Positions 20,750-29,098 of a stretch of 41,910 bases of DNA are shown here, piece after piece (position 1 is the stretch's first letter; each line of letters begins with the position of its first letter). Made by a program: the position numbers and the translations under genes. Source of the DNA: a virus; the IMG/VR virus record IMGVR_UViG_3300034166_001066, positions 1 through 41,910 of that record; one strand, 5' to 3'. Under the pieces are notes generated by a model. It saw only the letters and a program-made list of their open reading frames with translations. It had not been told where the DNA came from and searched no databases.

Positions 20750-22446
20750 TTACTAGTGGCGTTGGGGCAAAAGTACAAGAGTACATCGATGGTGTGTTGT
20801 CTGGCGAGGTGCCGGCATGCCAGCGAGTCAAAGATGCCGTGCGCCGATATTTGTCCGACCTCGAGAAGCAGTCGACTCCTGAGTTCCCGTATCACTTCGA
20901 CAGACGCTGGGCGACGGCTGTGTGTGATTTCTTCCCAGGTGTGCTCAAGCACAGCATTGGCACCTTTGCAGGGAACCCAATCGTGCTCGAGCCGTGGCAA
21001 GCGTTTGCAATTTGGAACATCTTCGGTTGGCGGCGCGATGACGATCGCTCCCGAAGGTTTCGTAAGGTGTACTGGAGCATGGGCCGAAAGAACGGAAAGT
21101 CGACGATCGCTGCTGGACTCTGCTTGTTTTTGGCGAGCGGCGACATCGATCCAGCGACAGGAAAGCCGGAGGCGGTCGGCCAGATACTACTGACAGCAAC
21201 CAAGAAAGAGCAAGCAGCAGTCGTCTATGGCGAATGCGAGCGTATGCGGTTGCAGTCTAGGTCGCTTGAAAAGATGTCGCACGTTAAGAACGAGACCATC
21301 ACGTTCAATCACAACAAGACCTACATTCGCAAGGTATCGAGTGACAAACCATTTGACGGATTGAATCCGCACTGCGTGGTCATGGACGAGTTGCATGCTT
21401 GGGCTGAACACCATCGCAAATTCTACGACACGATGGTGACTGGCTCAGGATCTCGAACGCAACCGCTGCACTTGATTATCACGACTGCTGGCGCGGATGA
21501 CTCGTACCTGTGGCTCGAAAACTACGAGTACGCATGCAATGTCGTGAAGGGCAATTTCAAGGACGAATCGTTGTTCTCAATCATTTACGAATTTGATGAA
21601 CATGATGAGCCTGGTGACGAAGCAAACTGGATCAAAGCTAACCCCAACCTCGGCGTATCTCTCGATCAAGATTACTTGCGGCAACGATGGAACGAGGACC
21701 AGCACACAGCGGCAGGCAGAAATCGTTTCATCCGCTACCACGGCAATCGAATTGTCAGCAGCACCGACAAAGCGTTCGACATTGCCAAGTTTGATTCGTG
21801 TGTTGGTCCACTATCCGACTGGAAGAATGCCGACGCGTTTGGCGCGGGAGTCGACCTAGGATCCCGCGATGACTTGGCCGCCTACGCATTGTGTGCGAGG
21901 TTTCCTGTTGCGACCGATCAGGAGGGCAAGACGGTTTATCGCTACGAGATCAAGTGCCGAGCGTACATAGCGAACGACAGCAAGCGAGACCTGACACAAA
22001 TGCCGTTTGCTCACTGGATATACAACGGTGAGTTGCACAAGGCTCAATACCCGCTCAGTGAGTTGGAGCGAGACCTCGACGAAGAGATGGCAGCATATGG
22101 CATCTCAACACTCGCTTATGACCCGTACAACGGACAAGTGACAGCGGAGTCGCTGGAGGCTAAAGGCATCGAAGCGGCACGCATGGCGCAGAATCCGAGC
22201 CATTTCAACGAGCCGATTCGCGATTTCACGGTGTTGATGGAGGAGGGGCGATTGCGTTTTGAAGACAGCAAGATGCTGCGATGGTGTTTCAATAACGCAT
22301 GCGTGACTGCCGACCGTCAAGACAGGTTGATGTTCAACAAAAAGGAGAGCAAAGACAAAATTGACCCAGTCGTTGCTGCCGTCATGGCGTATCGAATTGC
22401 TAGTCGGCAGCCAAGCCGCGTTCAAGGGAGTTACTACGTTGTCTAG
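20746..22446 (+). CDS. terL: terminase large subunit, 566 aa
   Basis: Packaging ATPase with Walker A GRKNGKST (113-120) and Walker B VVMDELHAW (D214, E215), followed by the coupling TTAG motif (IITTAGADD). The C-terminal nuclease domain has VDLGSRDD and YDPYNGQ as acidic, RNase-H-like clusters. The start is GTG at 20746 overlapping the TerS stop (GTGA), with a G-rich Shine-Dalgarno. The length is normal for HK97-type terminases. It drives DNA into the prohead with the portal. Confidence 0.92.
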   Translation: MITSGVGAKVQEYIDGVLSGEVPACQRVKDAVRRYLSDLEKQSTPEFPYHFDRRWATAVCDFFPGVLKHSIGTFAGNPIVLEPWQAFAIWNIFGWRRDDDRSRRFRKVYWSMGRKNGKSTIAAGLCLFLASGDIDPATGKPEAVGQILLTATKKEQAAVVYGECERMRLQSRSLEKMSHVKNETITFNHNKTYIRKVSSDKPFDGLNPHCVVMDELHAWAEHHRKFYDTMVTGSGSRTQPLHLIITTAGADDSYLWLENYEYACNVVKGNFKDESLFSIIYEFDEHDEPGDEANWIKANPNLGVSLDQDYLRQRWNEDQHTAAGRNRFIRYHGNRIVSSTDKAFDIAKFDSCVGPLSDWKNADAFGAGVDLGSRDDLAAYALCARFPVATDQEGKTVYRYEIKCRAYIANDSKRDLTQMPFAHWIYNGELHKAQYPLSELERDLDEEMAAYGISTLAYDPYNGQVTAESLEAKGIEAARMAQNPSHFNEPIRDFTVLMEEGRLRFEDSKMLRWCFNNACVTADRQDRLMFNKKESKDKIDPVVAAVMAYRIASRQPSRVQGSYYVV

Positions 22447-22457
22447 GAGGTTGCAGG

Positions 22458-24026
22458 ATGCCTAAGTCTCTCCGAAGTTGGCTCATCAAGTGGTGGGGCA
22501 CAGACGACTCATTGCTGACCGATCGCGTCAGCTACAGCGAGGCACTCAGTCTGCCGTCGCTCTGGTACAGCATCAACAAGATTTGCGAGGATGCCGGCCA
22601 GTTGCCGCTGGACATTAAAAAGGAAACCGGTGTTGGACTGGAGACGGACTTTCGCCATCCCGCATATCGATTGTTAAGAGATCAAGCAAACAAGTTCCAA
22701 ACGCCAGACGTTTTCAAAAGCCAGGTAACCGGCCATGCGATTATGTTTGGCAACGGGCGAGCAGCAATAATACGAGACGACTTTGGCAATCCCGTCGAAT
22801 TGATCCCGATGCTGCCAGATCGCACCTGGACGTTTATCCTCAACGGCGACAAGGTACATGTGACTAAGCCGAACAAAGAGGATGACAAGGATGTCACCAT
22901 CTCGCTACGCACCGATGCCAATGGCTACGTTGCGTTTGGGGACAGCGATGTCATTCACATCCAAGGTTTCACCTACGATGGCATCGAAGGCATCGGCCTG
23001 ATGCAAATCGGTGAAAGCGCGATTAGCGCGGGAGTGAACTCGACGAAGTATTATCAGAACCAAGTCAAGCGAGGATTCCGAGGCAAATTGTTCCTCGAAG
23101 CGCCTCCAGGTCGATTTCGCGATTACGCAGACGCAAAGGAGTTCATCGACGAGTTTAACAAGAAGGAAGGCGGGTCCGACAACGCGTACAAGGCCGCTCT
23201 GCTGCGTGAAGGGATGAAAGCCCAGGCAGTGTCGATGACCAACAGCGATGCTCAGTTTGAGGCAATGGGTAAGTTCAATCGCACGGACATTGGGTTGCTG
23301 TTTGGACTCGACAGCGTACCTGGGGACGGAGCGCCGAAGACGTACAACAGTTTGGAACAGTACAACCTGATGTACGGTCGAGCGCTCGATCGATGGTTGT
23401 GCAAGTGGGAGTTGCAGTGCGACATGAAGTTGCGGTCGGAGGTGCAGATTGTGCGACGATCCCACTATTTCAAATTCAACCGCGCGGCAATCTACCGAAC
23501 TGACTTGGCAACAACGGTAACATCGCTGTGCAACTTGCTGACGCACACGGTCATCAGTCCCAACGAAGCTCGGGAAAAGCTGGACATGACAAGGCGGGAG
23601 GGTGGCGATGAGTATGTCAATCCTGCTACGACAGCGTATGGAGGTTCTCAACAAGAAGAAGAGGAATCGCCAGACCAGGAAGATTCGCCATCGCAAACCG
23701 CTGAGTCTCGGGCAGTGGAAACCATGCTCTCTGGTTTGATTCGCACCGAGGCGAACAATGCAATCCGCGGTGCTCACTCGAAAAACTTCGTTTCTTGGAT
23801 CGAAAGGAACTACGGCAAGTGGGAGCCAAAGCTAGCAGAAAAACTCGAGTCCATTGGCATCGATCGCGATCGGGCCAGAGTTCATTGCGAACACTCAAGA
23901 AAAGAGTTGCTCGACATCGCTGGCAATTCAACGTCCGACAACCTCGAAGCAAACGTGAGATCGTTGGTCGATTCATGGATGAATAGAACCTATTACCTGA
24001 TGGGAGTGAATGATGATCCTAGTTAA
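22458..24026 (+). CDS. portal protein, HK97 family, 522 aa
   Basis: The central part carries SYSEALSLPSLWYSINKICE and then HAIMFGNGRAAIIRDDFGNP and the NSLEQYNLMY segment, all typical of HK97-type portal proteins, which form the 12-fold head-vertex ring. A Gln/Glu/Ser-rich linker lies near residue 395-420, followed by a helical C-terminal domain of about 100 residues. AGGAGG lies 8 bases before the ATG. It overlaps the protease gene by 17 bases. Confidence 0.92.
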   Translation: MPKSLRSWLIKWWGTDDSLLTDRVSYSEALSLPSLWYSINKICEDAGQLPLDIKKETGVGLETDFRHPAYRLLRDQANKFQTPDVFKSQVTGHAIMFGNGRAAIIRDDFGNPVELIPMLPDRTWTFILNGDKVHVTKPNKEDDKDVTISLRTDANGYVAFGDSDVIHIQGFTYDGIEGIGLMQIGESAISAGVNSTKYYQNQVKRGFRGKLFLEAPPGRFRDYADAKEFIDEFNKKEGGSDNAYKAALLREGMKAQAVSMTNSDAQFEAMGKFNRTDIGLLFGLDSVPGDGAPKTYNSLEQYNLMYGRALDRWLCKWELQCDMKLRSEVQIVRRSHYFKFNRAAIYRTDLATTVTSLCNLLTHTVISPNEAREKLDMTRREGGDEYVNPATTAYGGSQQEEEESPDQEDSPSQTAESRAVETMLSGLIRTEANNAIRGAHSKNFVSWIERNYGKWEPKLAEKLESIGIDRDRARVHCEHSRKELLDIAGNSTSDNLEANVRSLVDSWMNRTYYLMGVNDDPS

Positions 24027-24678
24027 TGCATCCACTAACGAATTGTTTCTCGATGGGGTTGTAGGTGCCGACTGGACAGGCGAGGGAATCACTAGCCAAG
24101 GTGTTGGCGAAGCTCTCGGCAAAATCAAGGGGCGAGCCGTCGTCCGCATCAACTCGCCTGGCGGGTCGGCCGACGAGGGTATCGCGATCTACAACTTGCT
24201 CAAGCGGCATCGTGGCGGCGTTGATACACACAACGAGGCATTGGCCGCGTCGGCAGCATCAATCATCTTCTTAGCTGGCGAGCAGCGAACCATGGAGCGG
24301 GGCAGCAAGCTGATGATCCATCGAGCCCACACGATTGCGATCGGCAACAGCGTCGACATGAGCAAAATGTCCGAGGTGTTGGAGATGTACGACAAAGAAA
24401 TGGCGAGTCTGTACGCAGAGTACATGAGCATCGACGAAGACATCAAGGAACAGGCAGTTCTTGCGATGATGGATTCGGAAACTTGGTTTGACGCAGACGA
24501 CGCAGTGCGGCACGGCCTTGCTACCGATTTGTCGCCAACCGTTCGGAAGAAGACTGCTGCGGCAGCTGCGTGGATTAAGCATCCACCGCAGGATCTGTTT
24601 GAGGAAATGGCAGTCGAGCGATCCAACGTGGAGACGCGACTGCGCCACATGGCTAACAAGTTGAGGCTAGTGAAATGA
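24010..24678 (+). CDS. ClpP-like (S14) head maturation protease, 222 aa
   Basis: RINSPGGSADEGIAIYNLL is the ClpP-type substrate loop. The catalytic Ser81 lies in LAASAAS and His104 in LMIHRAH; the acidic residue is further on. The enzyme cleaves scaffold and capsid protein delta domains during maturation. Two ATG codons lie at 24010 and 24013; GGGAG is better spaced for the second. Order portal-protease-capsid is the HK97 norm, here interrupted by the methyltransferase. Confidence 0.88.
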   Translation: MMILVNASTNELFLDGVVGADWTGEGITSQGVGEALGKIKGRAVVRINSPGGSADEGIAIYNLLKRHRGGVDTHNEALAASAASIIFLAGEQRTMERGSKLMIHRAHTIAIGNSVDMSKMSEVLEMYDKEMASLYAEYMSIDEDIKEQAVLAMMDSETWFDADDAVRHGLATDLSPTVRKKTAAAAAWIKHPPQDLFEEMAVERSNVETRLRHMANKLRLVK

Positions 24679-25418
24679 GTGTTTGTGCGAACGAGGAAGT
24701 CCAACAGGCTGTTTCCCAAATTCCGTATTGGTACCATCGCATCGAGTTGCCGGGAGTTACGACTCCTGGTTGGGCTCCCATTGATCGTGATGCCTACCGC
24801 ATCCCAGACGACCTGACAGGCAAGCGGGTGCTGGACATTGGATCCTGGGATGGGTATTGGACTTGGGAAGCGATCCGACGCGGTGCGACCTATGTCATAG
24901 CCATCGACGATTTCAGCGACACGCTAGGGATACCTGGGCTCACCAGAGAGTCTCAGTGGAAGACTTGGGATTTGTGCCAAAAAGCGTTCGGATATAGTAA
25001 CTGTCAACGGTTGACGATGTCGGTCTACGACATATGTAACCTAGGGGTGCAGTTCGATTTGATCTTTTGTTTTGGTGTTTTGTACCATTTGAAACATCCC
25101 ATGTGGGCGTTGGAAAAACTATGGCAAAGCACCAAGCCGGGTGGCAGCATCCACATTGAAACCGCGATTCTGGACGGCGTCCTCAGCCCATATAGCAACC
25201 AAGCTCCGCATGAAAACGCGGTGTTTGCCGAAGTTTATCCCGAGGACCAATTTGGAAAAAATCCAAGCAATTGGACCGTTCCGACCTTGAACTGCGTCGA
25301 CGCATGGTTGCGAAGCACTGGTTGGAAGTGCGAGAAAACCTGGAAATTGACACCGTTCCCGTTGACGATCAGTCAGGTGCGAGGTTTTGCGCACGGCGTA
25401 AAACTTGACAACAGTTGA
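24675..25418 (+). CDS. SAM-dependent methyltransferase, CmoB-like fold, 247 aa
   Basis: Class I methyltransferase: motif I VLDIGSWDGYWTWEA (D54 to G60), acidic end of strand 2 IAIDDF, and FGVLYHLKHPMWALE, the YHL/D segment shared with CmoB-type tRNA wobble-uridine modifying enzymes. The N-terminal IPYWYHRIEL is also shared with that group. It is coupled to the protease by ATGA and lies just before the capsid promoter, so it is an added gene (moron) in the head module. A tRNA, capsid or glycan substrate is possible; CmoB-like activity is not proven. Confidence 0.75.
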   Translation: MSVCANEEVQQAVSQIPYWYHRIELPGVTTPGWAPIDRDAYRIPDDLTGKRVLDIGSWDGYWTWEAIRRGATYVIAIDDFSDTLGIPGLTRESQWKTWDLCQKAFGYSNCQRLTMSVYDICNLGVQFDLIFCFGVLYHLKHPMWALEKLWQSTKPGGSIHIETAILDGVLSPYSNQAPHENAVFAEVYPEDQFGKNPSNWTVPTLNCVDAWLRSTGWKCEKTWKLTPFPLTISQVRGFAHGVKLDNS

Positions 25419-25431
25419 CGGCAACTATAAA
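25405..25431 (+). promoter_or_regulatory. candidate capsid-gene promoter with repressor half-site
   Basis: TTGACA (25405-25410) and TATAAA (25426-25431) are 15 bases apart, slightly short. Between them lies GTTGACGGCAACT, a near-perfect half of the 25-bp palindrome at 13327-13351. It would give the major capsid gene its own promoter, possibly under the lysogeny regulator. Confidence 0.4.
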
Positions 25432-25467
25432 CTCTTCTTATTGAATCGCGAAAACTCGGACCCCTTA

Positions 25468-25524
25468 TTAGCGGCCAGGAAGCGACTGACCAACTCTCAC
25501 CAAGTTGGCAGTGCTGACCGCTAA
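25468..25524 (+). ncRNA. structured 5' leader of the capsid mRNA
   Basis: Outer stem TTAGCGG-c-CAG pairs with CTG-a-CCGCTAA. Inner stem ACTG-a-CCAACT pairs with AGTTGG-CAGT around CTCACCA. The whole forms a 57-base two-part hairpin, 42 bases before the capsid start. There is no T run, so it is not a terminator. A 5' mRNA-stabilising or regulatory structure for the most abundant virion protein is likely. Confidence 0.5.
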
Positions 25525-25566
25525 CTATCTCGGTCGTGGACTGCCAACGCAATTTGGAGTCCACCC

Positions 25567-26892
25567 ATGAAATCGATTACCGAACTGCAAGCCCGCGCGG
25601 AAGCATTGGGCGCTGAGGCTGAAGCGATCGTCGCTTTGGCACACTCTGAGAACCGAGAGCCGACCGCTGAAGAGCAAGCTCGCTTTGACGAGATCGTTGG
25701 CGCTGACGACAAGCCTGGCTTGATCGGTCAGATCCGAACGCAAATCGAAAAGAAAGAAAAGCTCGACGCTGACCTCGCAGTCATCATGGCTCGCAAGGAA
25801 GCAGCAATTGCCGCTCCTGTCGCTCAGCAAAAGTCGATCAAGATTCCTGCTCGAGCCCGCGCAGCGTCTAAGGTCCAAGGTTTCGCTAGCGAAGAGGATG
25901 CCTACGTCTCTGGTCAGTACATCCTTGCCAACCTGTTCAACAACAAGAAGGCAAAGGCATGGTGCAAGGACCATGGCATCAAGGCGACCATGACCACGTT
26001 CGACAATGTTTCGAGCGGTTTCCTGGTGCCTGAAGCCATGGAAAACGCAGTCGTCGAACTGCGTCAAGAGTACGGTGTGTTTCGTCGTGAGGCCCAAAAC
26101 ATCACGATGCCCACGCCAAAGTGGAAGGTGCCGAAGCTGACCAACGAGGTCACTGGCTACTGGATGTCCGAAGGAACGACGATCACTTCGTCCGACCTGA
26201 CGCACACCATGGTCGAACTTGACGCAAAGAAGTTGGCTGCCACCGTGCAAATCACTAGCGAACTGAACGATGATGCGATCATCTCGGTCAGCGAAATGGT
26301 GGCGAGCTCGGTAGCTCAAACCTTCGCTCAGAAGGAAGATGAAGCTGGCTTTCTAGGTGACGGGACGAGCACCTATGGCGCGATCATGGGTCTTGCATCC
26401 GCGATTGCCGCTGGTTCGGTCGTCACCGCGACTAGCCGAGCTACTTTCGGTGTGCTGACCTTTGGTGACTTTGAGGCCATGGTTGGTGCTCGCAAGCTTT
26501 GGCGAGGCAATAGCAATCCGAAGTTTTACATCAGCCAAGCGGGTTGGGCCGCTTCGATGTTGCGACTGATGGATGCTGCTGGTGGCAACAGCATTGTGGA
26601 TCTGCAAAGCGGTGCTCGTTCGTACTCGTTCCTCGGCTACCCAGTAGTCATCAGTCACGTCCTTGAATCGCGACTGACCGGAACGACAACGGCGAGAGCT
26701 TGCTACTTTGGCGACTTGGCACAGACAGCGATCCTTGGCACGCGCCGAGGCATCTCGCTCGCCGTTGACAACTCGCTCGGGTTCCTCAGCGACACCATTT
26801 ATCTGCGAGCGACCCAGCGAGTGGACATCAACGTCCACGATCGCGGTGACGCAAATAACTCCGGTGGGTTCGTTGCACTGAACTTTGGCTAA
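25567..26892 (+). CDS. major capsid protein, HK97 fold, 441 aa
   Basis: The N-terminal about 100 residues are a charged helical scaffold (delta) domain (KSITELQARAEALGAEAEAI). The mature part contains TFDNVSSGFLVPEAMENAVV, a P-domain and E-loop region with TGYWMSEGTTI, and KFYISQAGWAAS, typical of HK97-type capsid proteins. The delta domain is presumably removed by the ClpP-like protease. GGAG lies 7 bases before the ATG. It has its own leader and a downstream hairpin, as expected for a highly expressed gene. Confidence 0.93.
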   Translation: MKSITELQARAEALGAEAEAIVALAHSENREPTAEEQARFDEIVGADDKPGLIGQIRTQIEKKEKLDADLAVIMARKEAAIAAPVAQQKSIKIPARARAASKVQGFASEEDAYVSGQYILANLFNNKKAKAWCKDHGIKATMTTFDNVSSGFLVPEAMENAVVELRQEYGVFRREAQNITMPTPKWKVPKLTNEVTGYWMSEGTTITSSDLTHTMVELDAKKLAATVQITSELNDDAIISVSEMVASSVAQTFAQKEDEAGFLGDGTSTYGAIMGLASAIAAGSVVTATSRATFGVLTFGDFEAMVGARKLWRGNSNPKFYISQAGWAASMLRLMDAAGGNSIVDLQSGARSYSFLGYPVVISHVLESRLTGTTTARACYFGDLAQTAILGTRRGISLAVDNSLGFLSDTIYLRATQRVDINVHDRGDANNSGGFVALNFG

Positions 26893-26914
26893 TCGCTAGT
26901 TCCTCCTAGCGCTT

Positions 26915-26942
26915 GGGGGCTAGGCTTTCGGGTCTAGCCCCC
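26915..26942 (+). terminator. hairpin behind the capsid gene
   Basis: GGGGGCTAG pairs with CTAGCCCCC (9 bp) around a 10-base loop containing TTTCGGG, followed by TCTCTTCC, a pyrimidine tract but not a true T run. It probably reduces readthrough from the capsid gene or protects the mRNA 3' end. A smaller GCTAG-TTCCTC-CTAGC hairpin precedes it. Confidence 0.55.
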
Positions 26943-26982
26943 TCTCTTCCAACCAACATTTTTTTGCAAGGGTAAAACTAAG

Positions 26983-27402
26983 ATGGCTAAGGCTCAACAA
27001 TCTCTGGATTACACAATCATGCTCGCTCCGGTGACGGCAGCGACCGCATCGCGAACCGCTTCGGTGGATACTCGCGGCGCGGACTACGCGACCATTCTCG
27101 TTACGCTCGGTGCTGAGGCGAACACCAACAGCACCAACGTGACGCTGCAACTGGCAGAAAGCGACACGAACGGAAGCTTTGCGACGTTCAACAGCAATTT
27201 CAACCGTGTCATCGACAACACGGCGTCGGTCGTTGTTGCTTATCACCTCGACCTGAAGGGTCGCAAGCGGTATCTGCAATTGACCATTTCTCCCGACACT
27301 GGCGCGAATGGCGCGGTGATCGGTTCGGCAATGTCGGTACTCGACCTTGAGTACAAGAACGTAGCCGCAAGCAGCAACGCTGACGTGGTTGTCGTTGGTT
27401 AG
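26983..27402 (+). CDS. capsid decoration / head auxiliary protein, 139 aa
   Basis: Beta-rich, Thr/Ser/Asn-rich protein (ATILVTLGAEANTNSTNVTL) without Cys. Position directly after the capsid gene, size and composition fit a head-decoration (cement) or head-fibre protein. GGG lies about 12 bases before the ATG. The C-terminus ends DVVVVG. The identification is by context more than by family. Confidence 0.55.
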   Translation: MAKAQQSLDYTIMLAPVTAATASRTASVDTRGADYATILVTLGAEANTNSTNVTLQLAESDTNGSFATFNSNFNRVIDNTASVVVAYHLDLKGRKRYLQLTISPDTGANGAVIGSAMSVLDLEYKNVAASSNADVVVVG

Positions 27403-27432
27403 TTTTGATTCGCGCTAGGAGGAACGAAAGCG

Positions 27433-28200
27433 ATGGCTAAACAGGTTCGTGTTCGAGCGGTGATGACGACGGGTCGGCATGAGATTTCTTATGCCAGGAC
27501 GTGGATTGATCGCTCGCTCAGGCAAGCGGGAGTGCCGCTCGCTGTGTCGTTCGGTGTGTACTACGGACAACTGATGCAACGCATGTTTGAAGACGCAATT
27601 AAGGATGATCTTGATTTCGTCGTGACGGTCGACGGTGACAGCGTTTTCACAGGTGACCAGGTGCATCGATTGATCTGCATTGCAGCGAACGAAAACATGG
27701 ATGCAGTTGCATCAATGCAAGTCAGGCGCGGCATCAAAAGCCTGCTTGGGTTCAAGAAGGGGCAAACGTCTGCCGTGTGGGATGGAACTCCCATCGAGGT
27801 CGATGCGGCACACTTTGGATTGACCGTGCTGAATGTCAAGAAATTGGCGATTACTCCGAAACCATGGTTCTACTGCAAGCCCGACGACAAGGGTGAATGG
27901 GGTGAAGACCACATTGACTCCGATGTTTGGTTTTGGCAGCAGTGGAAGGAGGCTGGCAACAAGTTGTACATCGACCCAGGTTGCCGCATCGGACACGTTG
28001 AGGAGATGGTTGTCATGCACAATGAGGACATGGTGCCAACCCATTACTATCCCAAGGACTGGGACGCCATGATGATGGAGAAGAAAGATGATACGACTGC
28101 TGAAGGACTGGAAGAAACATCGAGCGGGAAAGGTGATCGATGTCCTGACCCCAGGTGTAGAGGATCTGCTTGTCAATCGCCTGAGGATTGCCCAGTATGA
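27433..28200 (+). CDS. GT-A type glycosyltransferase-like protein, 255 aa
   Basis: FVVTVDGDSVF carries the DxD metal motif (D67, D69) of GT-A glycosyltransferases. EMVVMHNEDMVP near the end could supply the metal-binding His. The N-terminus (VRAVMTTGRHEISYARTW) is a Rossmann-like first strand. AGGAGG lies about 10 bases upstream. The last about 38 residues, including the Cys/Pro-rich end (CPDPRCRG...CPV), lie over the gene 28088-28360 and may be the result of a lost stop codon. It may glycosylate virion proteins or host receptors. Confidence 0.7.
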   Translation: MAKQVRVRAVMTTGRHEISYARTWIDRSLRQAGVPLAVSFGVYYGQLMQRMFEDAIKDDLDFVVTVDGDSVFTGDQVHRLICIAANENMDAVASMQVRRGIKSLLGFKKGQTSAVWDGTPIEVDAAHFGLTVLNVKKLAITPKPWFYCKPDDKGEWGEDHIDSDVWFWQQWKEAGNKLYIDPGCRIGHVEEMVVMHNEDMVPTHYYPKDWDAMMMEKKDDTTAEGLEETSSGKGDRCPDPRCRGSACQSPEDCPV

Positions 28201-28360
28201 AACTAGTGCCGGAGCTGGTGACCAAAGCGATCGCGGAACCACTGACCTTGGCAGAAGCCAAGAAGCAAGTGGAGATTTCGTCGAGCGACAGCACTCACGA
28301 TCAGCAACTGCAAATGATGATCGAGGACGCAAGGCAGCAGTGGGAAAGAGACACCGATAG
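28088..28360 (+). CDS. small overlapping phage protein, 90 aa
   Basis: The N-terminal 36 residues (MIRLLKDWKKHRAGKVIDVL, then PGVEDLLVNRLRIAQ) match a common short phage protein found just before the gp6/gp8-type connector gene. GGAG lies 7 bases before the ATG. The rest (from about residue 40) is highly charged, reads like an out-of-frame copy of the connector gene, and probably reflects a lost stop. The gene overlaps the glycosyltransferase by 113 bases and the connector by 164. Real start, doubtful end. Confidence 0.5.
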   Translation: MIRLLKDWKKHRAGKVIDVLTPGVEDLLVNRLRIAQYETSAGAGDQSDRGTTDLGRSQEASGDFVERQHSRSATANDDRGRKAAVGKRHR

Positions 28361-28763
28361 CGTGTGCTGCTTCCAGACCTACAAGGTGCGGTTGCGAGCG
28401 TTCTACGATGAACTTAAACTCCCGAAAAGCCCAGTTCACAGCATCATTCACATCAAGTATTTCAACGCGGACAACACGCTGACTACCTGGCCGAGCAACA
28501 AGTACCAATTGCACGTCGACGAGGTACGGGTCGCTTACCTGGAGACCATTCCTGCCTACGCGGCTCGATGGGATGCCTGGGAGGTGCAATACAAGTGCGG
28601 ATACTCGCAGGACCAATCGCTAGTGCCGGCGATCGCAAAGCGAGCCATGCTGCTGCTGGTTGGCTACTACTTCGATGCCAACCGGGGCGATAACGATCGC
28701 GTCAATGACCTGAGAGCCTACGAGGCGTTGGTTGCCAAGTTTATGCGGAGTAGCTACCCATGA
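28197..28763 (+). CDS. head-tail connector protein (gp6/gp8-type), 188 aa
   Basis: EPLTLAEAKKQVEISSSDSTHD is the typical helical start of phiE125 gp8 / HK97 gp6-like adaptor proteins. The rest has the usual strand-rich middle (YKVRLRAFYDELKLPKSPVH) and a helical C-terminus. It forms the ring under the portal. The ATG at 28197 overlaps the glycosyltransferase stop as ATGA; a TTG three codons upstream is an alternative. Confidence 0.8.
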   Translation: MKLVPELVTKAIAEPLTLAEAKKQVEISSSDSTHDQQLQMMIEDARQQWERDTDSVCCFQTYKVRLRAFYDELKLPKSPVHSIIHIKYFNADNTLTTWPSNKYQLHVDEVRVAYLETIPAYAARWDAWEVQYKCGYSQDQSLVPAIAKRAMLLLVGYYFDANRGDNDRVNDLRAYEALVAKFMRSSYP

Positions 28764-29098
28764 GTGGACGAAACAACCGCATTAAGACCTCGGCATTTCG
28801 CCAACGCTGCAATATCGAACAGGTGACTGAGACGCAGGATGGTTACGGTCAACCGATCGTGACGTGGAGCGACTTTTTGGTAAATGAGCCGTGCCAGTTC
28901 GTGCCGCAATCAGGAACAGAAAACATGCGCGGTCGCGAATTGGAGGCAAGCATCGCTGCCGTGTTTCGCGTTCGCAAGCGACCCGGCTACAACGTCAAGA
29001 TGCGTGTGAAGTTCAACAATGAATTTTACGGTATCAAGTACATCAACCCAGTCGAAGGATTGGATCGATACCTCGAACTGATGGTGAGTTCATCGTGA
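28760..29098 (+). CDS. head-tail joining (stopper) protein, 112 aa
   Basis: RQRCNIEQVTETQDGYGQPI followed by VTWSDFLVNEPCQF is the pattern of the phage head-tail joining (SPP1 gp16-like) family. The small beta-barrel closes the head and binds the tail. ATGA overlap with the connector gene. The end GLDRYLELMVSS is the usual last strand of the family. Confidence 0.75.
   Translation: MSGRNNRIKTSAFRQRCNIEQVTETQDGYGQPIVTWSDFLVNEPCQFVPQSGTENMRGRELEASIAAVFRVRKRPGYNVKMRVKFNNEFYGIKYINPVEGLDRYLELMVSSS

Noticed and set aside
22905-23777. Leftward 290-residue frame in the portal gene
   Set aside because: Antisense shadow; the portal frame has clear family motifs.
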